In this document: positions 1 to 6,088 of the stretch, piece by piece | How positions within the stretch are numbered: the first letter of the stretch is position 1 | Layout of the letters: each line of letters opens with the position of its first letter | Assembly (NCBI GenBank): GCA_024635815.1 | Contig: JAGXIG010000057.1 | Coordinates: 1 to 12,825, forward strand | Direction: 5' to 3' | DNA from: Salegentibacter sp. | Lineage (GTDB): Bacteria; Bacteroidota; Bacteroidia; Flavobacteriales; Flavobacteriaceae | Length of the DNA stretch: 12,825 nt | Notes under the pieces: generated by a model | Told to the model about the DNA's origin: nothing | Database searches by the model: none | Seen by the model: only the letters and a program-made list of their open reading frames with translations | Made by a program: the position numbers and the translations under genes

Positions 1-56
1 GGATGATCTAATCCGAAATCGTCCAGCCAAGTTCTTAGTTCTTTCTTGTTTTCCAT
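1..56 (-). CDS. DAHP synthase / chorismate mutase, first 18 codons only (partial)
   Basis: The minus strand opens with ATG at 56 and reads MENKKELRTWLDDFGLDH before leaving the window. This resembles the N-terminus of the flavobacterial bifunctional 3-deoxy-7-phosphoheptulonate synthase/type II chorismate mutase, whose first residues are followed by a LVIAGPCSAE-type motif (not visible here). The start lies 23 bases after the tyrA stop on the same strand, so it is probably the fourth gene of the operon. The assignment fits the context: this enzyme makes DAHP at the head of the shikimate pathway and converts chorismate to prephenate, the substrate of both pheA and tyrA. Only 18 residues are visible, so the identity rests on resemblance plus operon logic. 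Confidence 0.6.
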   Translation of the reverse strand, partial: MENKKELRTWLDDFGLDH

Positions 57-79
57 AATTTAAAATTTAATCCTGATTT

Positions 80-928
80 TTAATTTATTCCGTTTAAAAT
101 TGATTTGATATGATTGGTGCGTTGCATTTCGTTATACACCTCCTGAAAATCGTCTTTTTCAATAAGCTCTTTAAAATGCGTAAGGTTGTTGATGTATTCT
201 TTTAAAGTTTCCAGCACGTTTTCTTTATTTTCCTGAAAAATGGGAGACCACATTGCGGGAGAACTTTTGGCAAGCCTTACCGTAGAAGCAAACCCACTGC
301 CGGCCAGGTCGAAAATATCACGTTCATTACGCTCTTTTTCAAGCACTGTTTTCCCTAACATAAACGAGCTTATATGAGATAAATGCGAAACATAAGCAAT
401 ATGCCTGTCGTGTGAAACCGGATCCATATACCTGATGCGCATTCCCAGTTTCTGAAAAATATCCAGCGCCCGCTCCTGAAGTTTAAAAGCCGTCTTTTCT
501 ACCTCGCAAATAATATTGGTTTTATCCCTGTATAAATTTGGTATCGCTGCTTCAGGACCTGAAAATTCGGTTCCTGCAATGGGATGAGCTGCTAAAAAAT
601 TTCTGCGGTTTTTATGATTTGCAATTTCTTTACAAAGTCTCGATTTTGTTGAACCTGCATCAAAAACCAGTGTATTTTCTTTTACCAAGTCTAAAACTTC
701 AGATATTACCTTATTCGCGACATCTACCGGAACTGCAACCAAAACAACATCGGCGTGCTGAACATCTTCAATTTTTGCCAAATGATCTATAATTCCAAGT
801 TCATTGGCCTTTTTTAGGTTTTTATCATCAGCATCACTTCCGTAGATTTCCGCTTGGGGAAAAGCCGATTTAATATCCAGCGCAAAAGAGCCACCAATAA
901 GTCCTATTCCTATTATTTGAACTTTCAT
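80..928 (-). CDS. tyrA: Prephenate dehydrogenase (TyrA)
   Basis: NAD(P)-dependent oxidative decarboxylation of prephenate to 4-hydroxyphenylpyruvate, the tyrosine branch; cytoplasmic. The 282-residue protein starts with a Rossmann fold carrying the dinucleotide motif GIGLIGGS (residues 7-14). The family HPIAGTE motif (115-121) contains the conserved catalytic histidine H115, and the helical C-terminal half contains HDRHIAYVSHLSH (173-185). There is no fused chorismate mutase and no C-terminal ACT domain, so allosteric control by tyrosine is not evident. The reading frame is open 16 codons further upstream, but I place the start at ATG 926-928: the Rossmann fold begins directly there (MKVQIIG), and it gives the 4-base ATGA overlap with the upstream aminotransferase, indicating translational coupling. 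Confidence 0.93.
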   Translation of the reverse strand: MKVQIIGIGLIGGSFALDIKSAFPQAEIYGSDADDKNLKKANELGIIDHLAKIEDVQHADVVLVAVPVDVANKVISEVLDLVKENTLVFDAGSTKSRLCKEIANHKNRRNFLAAHPIAGTEFSGPEAAIPNLYRDKTNIICEVEKTAFKLQERALDIFQKLGMRIRYMDPVSHDRHIAYVSHLSHISSFMLGKTVLEKERNERDIFDLAGSGFASTVRLAKSSPAMWSPIFQENKENVLETLKEYINNLTHFKELIEKDDFQEVYNEMQRTNHIKSILNGIN

Positions 929-2073
929 TCCTCTATCCTTTTGATTGCCCGGTTGATATTTTCTTCGGTAGCACAAAGTGAAAATCGAATATAACCTTCG
1001 CCGTTACTTCCAAAGATGAAACCCGGTGCGGTAAAAATGTGGTATTTATTCAGTAAAAAATCTACAAAAGCTTCTGCGTTTGTTCCCTGCGGAACCTTTG
1101 CCCAAACAAACATTCCGGTTTGGTCTTTTTCCGGTTTACATTGCAGAGCTTCAGCTAGTTCCAGAACTTTTTCCTTTCGGCTTTGGTAAATTTCATTTTG
1201 AGCAGAAAACCAATCTGCGTTCAATCTTAAAGCAGCTGCTGCCCCGGCCTGAAGCGGATAAAACATCCCGCTATCCATATTGGTTTTCACTTTCAGTACA
1301 GTGTTCAGGTTTTTTTCGCTTCCGCAGAGCATTCCTATTCGCCAACCCGCCATATTAAAGCTTTTACTCAAAGAATTCAGTTCTAAAACCACTTCTTTAG
1401 CACCTTCAGCTTTTAAAATACTTTTGGGATTATCGTTCAAAATAAAACTATACGGATTATCATTCACGATCAAAATTTTATGTGCTTTAGCAAAAGCTAC
1501 CAGTTCTTTGAAAAGGCTGTCATTTGCTGAAGCTCCCGTAGGCATATGCGGATAATTAACCCACATCAGTTTCACCTTGCTTAGATCTTTTTTAGCCAGT
1601 TCTTCTAAATTCGGTAACCAGTTTCCTTCGGCATTTAAGTCGTAATAAACCGCTTTGGCGCCCACGAGTTCGGTAACCGAAGAATAGGTTGGATAGCCGG
1701 GATTTGGAATAAGAACCTCATCGCCTTCATTCAAAAAAGCCATTGAGATATGGGTGATGCCTTCTTTACTGCCCATAAGCGGCAAAATTTCGGTCTCTGC
1801 ATCAAGGGAAACCTGGTAATGATTTTGATAAAATTCGGCAATCGCATTTCTAAAGTCGGCAGTGCCCTTATACGGTTGGTATTGATGTGCACCGGTGTTT
1901 ACCAAAGCTTCGTTTAAAGCCGAAATTACCTGTGGCGGTGGTGGCAAATCCGGGCTACCAATGCCCAGGTTAATAATATCTTTCCCGGCAGCTGCCATAG
2001 CACGCACTTCCTTCAATTTTGAAGAAAAATAGTACTCTTTTACGTTACTCAACCTTTTGGCCTGCTCTATCAT
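925..2073 (-). CDS. PLP-dependent aminotransferase (fold type I), probably aromatic amino acid transaminase
   Basis: A 382-residue class I/II aminotransferase. The Schiff-base lysine is K237 in SLSKSFNMAGWR. D205 and Y208 (NDNPY) would contact the PLP ring nitrogen and phenol oxygen, and R363 (GYIRFSLC) is the likely substrate carboxylate arginine. Lying between pheA and tyrA, it most likely transaminates phenylpyruvate and 4-hydroxyphenylpyruvate to Phe and Tyr; this is inferred from context, since family members also act on aspartate, methionine or LL-diaminopimelate intermediates. Its ATG overlaps the pheA stop by 1 base and its TGA overlaps the tyrA start by 4 bases. Oddity: the Asn that normally precedes P-T-G in this fold is Met177 (NYPHMPTG). 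Confidence 0.88.
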   Translation of the reverse strand: MIEQAKRLSNVKEYYFSSKLKEVRAMAAAGKDIINLGIGSPDLPPPPQVISALNEALVNTGAHQYQPYKGTADFRNAIAEFYQNHYQVSLDAETEILPLMGSKEGITHISMAFLNEGDEVLIPNPGYPTYSSVTELVGAKAVYYDLNAEGNWLPNLEELAKKDLSKVKLMWVNYPHMPTGASANDSLFKELVAFAKAHKILIVNDNPYSFILNDNPKSILKAEGAKEVVLELNSLSKSFNMAGWRIGMLCGSEKNLNTVLKVKTNMDSGMFYPLQAGAAAALRLNADWFSAQNEIYQSRKEKVLELAEALQCKPEKDQTGMFVWAKVPQGTNAEAFVDFLLNKYHIFTAPGFIFGSNGEGYIRFSLCATEENINRAIKRIEE

Positions 2074-2897
2074 TACAAACTGTTTTTGTAGGTTCCTAAA
2101 ATTGTTAATCGCTCGGTCATTACCTCCAGAATATCCATGGCTTTTTGAAATTCAGTATACTCTTCAAAGATCACATCGATAAAAAACGAATATTTCCACG
2201 GAAATTCTATTATGGGCATACTCTGTATCTTGGTCATATCCAGGTCAAAATCTCTTAAGATATTTAATACCGAAACCAGGCTGCCTCGTTTACTTTCCAG
2301 TTCAAACTTCAAGGATGCCTTATCTATTTTGTCCCCATTTGGCTCCTTCTTTTTTGTACTTATTATCAAGAAACGTGTAGCATTACTTTTCTTGGTATGA
2401 ATACTTTCCGCTAAAATTTCAAGTCCGAATAACTGGGCTGCCGCTTTACTGGCTACCGCCGCTACTTTTGTACTTCCCTTTTCTGAAATCCTTCTTGCTA
2501 CTTCAGCGGTATCGGTATCTTCTATTAATTTAATATGAGGATGCTTTTTAAAGAATTCCTTGCACTGCAAAAGTGCCATTGGGTGCGAATAGACTTTCTT
2601 GATGTTTTCTATCTTCTGCCCTGGCATCGCCATAAAATTCATATCAATAGGAATGTAATGCTCCCCAACCACTTTTAAATTATTTTCATCTATCAGCGCG
2701 TAATTTGGTAAAATAGATCCCGCAATAGAATTTTCTATAGCCATTACACCTTCGGTAGCTTCACCTTTCAAAAGGCTCCTTGTGAGTTGGGCAAAAGACA
2801 TACATTCTAAAACCTCAACATCATTGTGGTAATACTCCTGGGCCACCAAATGGTGAAATGAGCCCTGCACACCCTGAATTGCAATAATTTTATCCAT
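2073..2897 (-). CDS. pheA: Prephenate dehydratase with C-terminal ACT domain
   Basis: Converts prephenate to phenylpyruvate, the committed step to phenylalanine; cytoplasmic. The 274-residue monofunctional enzyme (no chorismate mutase fusion) has a two-lobed catalytic region at about 1-180: GVQGSFHH (9-16), AIENSIAG (53-60), SHPMALLQC (104-112) and the TRF motif (174-176) containing the catalytic Thr-Arg. An ACT domain follows at about 195-270. The ACT phenylalanine-binding motif usually written ESRP reads QSMP here (225-228), so feedback inhibition may be altered. It is the first structural gene of the aromatic operon. Its start lies 32 bases beyond the U-tract of a leader-peptide/terminator structure that probably controls the whole operon. 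Confidence 0.94.
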   Translation of the reverse strand: MDKIIAIQGVQGSFHHLVAQEYYHNDVEVLECMSFAQLTRSLLKGEATEGVMAIENSIAGSILPNYALIDENNLKVVGEHYIPIDMNFMAMPGQKIENIKKVYSHPMALLQCKEFFKKHPHIKLIEDTDTAEVARRISEKGSTKVAAVASKAAAQLFGLEILAESIHTKKSNATRFLIISTKKKEPNGDKIDKASLKFELESKRGSLVSVLNILRDFDLDMTKIQSMPIIEFPWKYSFFIDVIFEEYTEFQKAMDILEVMTERLTILGTYKNSL

Positions 2898-2929
2898 TAT
2901 TTTTTTATAATAAAACTCACTATGTGAGT

Positions 2930-2964
2930 AAAAAAAAAGTCCCGATGTTTATCGGGACTTTTTT
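2930..2964 (-). terminator. Intrinsic terminator/attenuator ahead of pheA
   Basis: An 8-bp perfect GC-containing stem GTCCCGAT (2939-2946) / ATCGGGAC (2951-2958) with a 4-base loop, extended by A:T pairs. Read on the minus strand it ends in nine T residues (2938-2930), the form of a strong Rho-independent terminator. It lies between the aromatic leader peptide and pheA, so it would act as a conditional terminator for the operon, not as a gene-end terminator. The flanking A and T runs make it terminator-like on the plus strand too, but no gene upstream on that strand would use it. Confidence 0.88.
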
Positions 2965-2982
2965 ATATAATTTCTTACTTAA

Positions 2983-3060
2983 TTACATAACATTCCCGTT
3001 CCTATTCCAGAAATAGAAATAAAAAAAATAGAATGCGTTCCAGTTAATTAAGTGATTCAT
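2983..3060 (-). CDS. Aromatic leader peptide of the pheA operon (25 aa)
   Basis: A small ORF with ATG at 3058-3060 and TAA at 2983-2985. Residues 10-18 read F-Y-F-F-Y-F-Y-F-W: nine consecutive aromatic codons covering all three aromatic amino acids (5 Phe, 3 Tyr, 1 Trp), with another Trp at residue 7. It ends 19 bases before the A-tract and stem of an intrinsic terminator and sits directly upstream of pheA. This composition is essentially diagnostic of ribosome-mediated attenuation: a ribosome stalled on uncharged Phe/Tyr tRNA would prevent terminator formation and let transcription enter pheA-aminotransferase-tyrA. The bases before the ATG are A-rich (CAACGAAACA), as is common in Bacteroidota, with no Shine-Dalgarno. 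Composition and position are seen directly; the mechanism is inferred from known phe/trp/his leaders. Confidence 0.87.
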   Translation of the reverse strand: MNHLINWNAFYFFYFYFWNRNGNVM

Positions 3061-3078
3061 TGTTTCGTTGTTACGCGG

Positions 3079-3086
3079 CTAAAGTA
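3079..3086 (-). promoter_or_regulatory. Candidate -7 element for the pheA leader transcript
   Basis: The minus strand reads TACTTTAG, one mismatch from the Bacteroidota -7 consensus TAnnTTTG, placed about 18 bases before the leader-peptide ATG. No convincing TTTG/TTG -33 element is seen at the usual distance. The placement suits a short leader transcript, but the match is imperfect. Confidence 0.35.
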
Positions 3087-3297
3087 GAATATAATTCCTT
3101 AAAGAAAAACCCTTTTTTAGGTTTTTTTAAGCTTTCTCAAGCTTTTTGCAGACTTGATTTTTTTTACACAGAAACATTTAAATATTTCTAATAGGGTTTA
3201 AAATAAACACTTAGTAATTCCGAAATCCACAACGGTAATGCTTTTTTAAACCGGAAAAAATACTAATTAGACCTATTTCTGGCGATTTAAAAATCCT

Positions 3298-3305
3298 TAC
3301 TTTTG
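3298..3305 (+). promoter_or_regulatory. -7 promoter element of gldA
   Basis: TACTTTTG is a perfect match to the Bacteroidota TAnnTTTG -7 element. It ends 14 bases before the preferred gldA ATG at 3320 and only 5 bases before an upstream in-frame ATG at 3311. The -33 region has at best a weak match (TTTCTGG near 3276). Because transcription would begin around 3310-3312, the 3320 start is more plausible than 3311. Confidence 0.55.
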
Positions 3306-3319
3306 AAAAAATGCTTGCT

Positions 3320-4225
3320 ATGTCTATTCATGTTGAAGGAATTTCTAAATTTTACGGCGAACAAAAAGCGCTAGATTCCGTTTCTTTTAAACTGAACAAA
3401 GGAGAAATTGTAGGATTTCTGGGACCAAACGGCGCCGGAAAATCTACTTTAATGAAAATTCTTACCGGTTATCTTTCTGCTTCTGAAGGAAAAGCTGAAA
3501 TAAACGGAATTTCCCTTGAAGACGATTTACATAAAATTCAGCAGCAAATTGGGTATTTACCAGAGCATAATCCGTTATACACTGAAATGTATGTGCGTGA
3601 ATATTTAGAATTCAACGCTAAAATTTATAAAACCGCTAAATCACGAATAGAAGAAGTGATTGAACTTACAGGCCTAAAGCCGGAAGCCAATAAAAAGATA
3701 GAGCAACTTTCTAAAGGTTACCGCCAACGGGTGGGGCTGGCCACCGCACTTCTCCACCAACCAGAGGTCTTGATCTTAGATGAACCTACCACGGGACTGG
3801 ACCCTAATCAATTGGTGGAGATCAGGAATCTCATTAAGAATATAGGTAAAGAAAAATCGGGTAAAACTATTTTTCTTTCTACTCATATTATGCAGGAAGT
3901 TGAAGCTATTTGTGACCGGGTGATTATTATCAACAAAGGAAAAGTTGTTGCCGATAAGCATTTAAAGGAATTACGGGAAGAAAATGAACAGGTGATTTTA
4001 GTGGAATTCGATTACCGTGTTGAAGAGGTTGCCCTTCATAAGTTACCACATCTTCTTTCAGCTAAAAATGTAGGCGGATTTGCCTATGAACTCACTTTCG
4101 ATACCAAAGAAGATATGCGCCCGGCAGTTTTCGATTTTGCCCACGATAACGGATTAAAGACACTTCAGTTAAATCAAAAAACCAAAAATTTGGAAAGCCT
4201 TTTCGCTGAACTTACTCAAAAATAA
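3320..4225 (+). CDS. gldA: Gliding motility ABC transporter ATPase GldA
   Basis: The ATP-binding subunit of an ABC transporter; in Flavobacterium johnsoniae GldA works with the membrane proteins GldF and GldG and is needed for gliding. The 301-residue protein (from ATG 3320) has Walker A GPNGAGKST (35-43), the signature LSKGYRQRVGLA, Walker B LILDEPTTGLDP and the switch histidine in LSTHIMQE. A C-terminal domain of about 80 residues is typical of DrrA/GldA-type exporters. An in-frame ATG nine bases upstream (3311) adds Met-Leu-Ala; I prefer 3320 because homologues begin MSI-x-V and because the promoter is so close to 3311. gldF/gldG are not adjacent, as is common for gldA. It is the only plus-strand gene, divergent from the pheA operon and convergent with the next gene, overlapping its 3' end by 14 bases. 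Confidence 0.87.
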   Translation: MSIHVEGISKFYGEQKALDSVSFKLNKGEIVGFLGPNGAGKSTLMKILTGYLSASEGKAEINGISLEDDLHKIQQQIGYLPEHNPLYTEMYVREYLEFNAKIYKTAKSRIEEVIELTGLKPEANKKIEQLSKGYRQRVGLATALLHQPEVLILDEPTTGLDPNQLVEIRNLIKNIGKEKSGKTIFLSTHIMQEVEAICDRVIIINKGKVVADKHLKELREENEQVILVEFDYRVEEVALHKLPHLLSAKNVGGFAYELTFDTKEDMRPAVFDFAHDNGLKTLQLNQKTKNLESLFAELTQK

Positions 4226-4967
4226 GTCGACCGGTATAATGTTCTTCTATATTTACTTCGGGTGGGCGGTTTTTGGAAATAATATCTCCAAACCCAAAAA
4301 TATCTCCTTTTAAAGATTGCTGCGGATTGATGATTAATTTATTGGTTCCGCGATGAAGAATATCGTAATGCTGCACGATAAAATCTCCAGCTTCCAGCCT
4401 TCCGTCTCCATTGGCAAAAAACAGGTTTACTTTTTCGGCACTTCCTGTGAGGAAATAATTGGAAATATTATCGTTGGTAATTCTTAAATTCTCAACCTCC
4501 AGGTCAAGAATAAAATCACCATTGGTGTGAATATTCGGGTCGCGTTCCTGGTTGAATGAGCGCAACCAAAGTTCTGGGAAATTTAGGGGCCCAATACTTT
4601 CTATAGCACTTCCGCTGCTGTTTTGCAACCAATTTAAAGTTGGTGTTGTTACATAAATTTTGGTGATTTCATAATCCCGAAAAAGGTTACAGGAATTTTC
4701 ATTCCTTAATTGAAGTCGGTTATCTATTACTTCAGCAAAAACATTTTCCCTAAGATTTTCCCCGGTTTCAATCTTCACTTTATATTCATCGCCTTGTTCA
4801 ATAAAGAGTTTTATGCGTTCATAAACCATAATTTCTTCAAAAGCATCTACAGTAAATTCTTCAGAAATAATTTCCCCGGAAGTTTGTATACAGGTGGGCG
4901 CTTCTTCAGAATCACATCCTAAAGAGATAAAAATCAAAATCGCTATGCCTAAAATTCCTTTTTTCAT
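4212..4967 (-). CDS. Lipoprotein with DUF2807 / GIN (adhesin-head-like) domain
   Basis: A 251-residue protein with a lipoprotein signal: Lys-Lys, a hydrophobic stretch (4-16) and a lipobox ending at C18 (ISLGC). The acidic DSEE following the Cys resembles the lipoprotein surface-export signals of Bacteroidota, so surface exposure is possible. The mature part (about 35-250) is rich in short beta strands with Asn/Gly turns. Motifs such as VYERIKLFIEQGDEYKVKIET and the NSSGSAIE region match the head-GIN/DUF2807 beta-helix family, whose function is unknown. Its start overlaps the stop of the acyloxyacyl hydrolase gene by 4 bases (ATGA), so the two are probably translated together. Its stop lies inside the last codons of gldA on the opposite strand. 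Confidence 0.77.
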   Translation of the reverse strand: MKKGILGIAILIFISLGCDSEEAPTCIQTSGEIISEEFTVDAFEEIMVYERIKLFIEQGDEYKVKIETGENLRENVFAEVIDNRLQLRNENSCNLFRDYEITKIYVTTPTLNWLQNSSGSAIESIGPLNFPELWLRSFNQERDPNIHTNGDFILDLEVENLRITNDNISNYFLTGSAEKVNLFFANGDGRLEAGDFIVQHYDILHRGTNKLIINPQQSLKGDIFGFGDIISKNRPPEVNIEEHYTGRLIFE

Positions 4968-6064
4968 AAACGATATCCTATTGAAAGCTCTACAGCTTCA
5001 GCATTAGCATAATGGGCGCGCACGGTGAGTGAAGCCCATAGATTTTCAGTGATTTTTCTTTGTAAACCAAGTCTGTTATATAGCTGGTCTACAAAATGCT
5101 CATAGGGATAATAGGCATAATAACCCAGATGCGTAATCACTGATAACTTATTAAAGTTTAACTGATGCCCAACAAAAATTCCTACTCGCTTAGAATCCTC
5201 ATCTCCGGTGGTATTTCCAGAAGGAAAGGCTACGGACTGGTAATAAATACGTTCTAGCATAGCTTTAGAAAAGAATAATTCTGTTCCTGCCTGGAGAGTA
5301 CTTTTTTGATTCAGCACCTTATCGGCATAGGCCGAGAAAGTCAAAAACGGATATTGTTTAGAACCGATAATTCCCATAGTATTTACGCCACTTCTCAGCA
5401 CAAAATTAAAATGAATTGGTTCTGTATATTTTTCTTTAGGCCCTTTAGGGATATAATTTGGCTGGTTTTGATGATCCAGCACATAGTTTACACCAAGGTT
5501 AAATGTAACCGTATTGGTGCTGGAATTTGGAGAAGTAAAGTCGGCATTGGAATAATGAATTAAAGATAGCCCTGCCTGAATTCCCAAACCTTCAAAAATA
5601 TTTTCTTTTTTATAATTCGCCATCAGGTAAGTAGAGCTAAGCAAGCGCGAACCGTAGGCGTTATTTTTAAAATTATTATCGGGATGGTAAGGATTGGAAG
5701 CATAAGCGAGCCCCTGCCCTATTCTAAACATTAAACTACGCTTGAACAGGTAGAAATTCATGTGGGCATAAAGTCCGTAATTCTCGCCTAAACTGGGATT
5801 TTTAAGATCCTGATAGGTAAGTGAAACCCCGACATCGGGATAGTTGTAGCGTTTTTCCCAATCTTCAAATCCGAAACTTTTTTTATTGAATCCAAGGATA
5901 AGCCCCGTAGGGTGCCCTGTAATTAAATGGGCAATATCGGGACTATGCTCGGCAATAGTTCCGTAGAAATAACTGGCATCAAAAGAATAATAATTCTTCC
6001 CGGGTTCCTGGGCCGAAATACTAGCAGTGATAAAAAGAAAAATAAGGGCGGTAATTTTCTTCAT
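4964..6064 (-). CDS. Acyloxyacyl hydrolase, PagL-like lipid A deacylase family (outer-membrane barrel)
   Basis: A 366-residue secreted protein with a signal peptide (MKKITALIFLFITASISA, likely cut before Q19). Alternating hydrophobic/aromatic strands suit an outer-membrane beta-barrel, and the C-terminus VELSIGYRL fits a final barrel strand. H170-Y-S172-N173 corresponds to the HxSN active-site motif of PagL, which removes the 3-O acyl chain of lipid A. The protein is about twice the length of Pseudomonas PagL, as is usual for Bacteroidota acyloxyacyl hydrolase-family proteins. A TTG three codons upstream could also start the frame, but the ATG at 6062-6064 begins a perfect signal peptide. It lies 24 bases downstream of metF on the same strand and may be reached by read-through. 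Exact substrate specificity is inferred. Confidence 0.76.
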   Translation of the reverse strand: MKKITALIFLFITASISAQEPGKNYYSFDASYFYGTIAEHSPDIAHLITGHPTGLILGFNKKSFGFEDWEKRYNYPDVGVSLTYQDLKNPSLGENYGLYAHMNFYLFKRSLMFRIGQGLAYASNPYHPDNNFKNNAYGSRLLSSTYLMANYKKENIFEGLGIQAGLSLIHYSNADFTSPNSSTNTVTFNLGVNYVLDHQNQPNYIPKGPKEKYTEPIHFNFVLRSGVNTMGIIGSKQYPFLTFSAYADKVLNQKSTLQAGTELFFSKAMLERIYYQSVAFPSGNTTGDEDSKRVGIFVGHQLNFNKLSVITHLGYYAYYPYEHFVDQLYNRLGLQRKITENLWASLTVRAHYANAEAVELSIGYRL

Positions 6065-6088
6065 TACCGGCAAATGTAGCCTAATATT

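Noticed and set aside
929..976. Sixteen extra N-terminal codons for tyrA
   Set aside because: They lie inside the aminotransferase gene, precede the Rossmann-fold start and would replace a standard ATGA overlap by a long one.
3105..3144. Two AT-rich inverted repeats (AAAAACC/GGTTTTT and AAGCTT-TCTC-AAGCTT) in the divergent pheA-gldA spacer
   Set aside because: Short stems with few G:C pairs and no transcript that would end there; chance symmetry in AT-rich promoter DNA is the simpler reading.
6065..6073. TTG start three codons upstream of the acyloxyacyl hydrolase ATG
   Set aside because: The ATG at 6064 begins a textbook signal peptide (Met-Lys-Lys-hydrophobic); a TTG start adds nothing.
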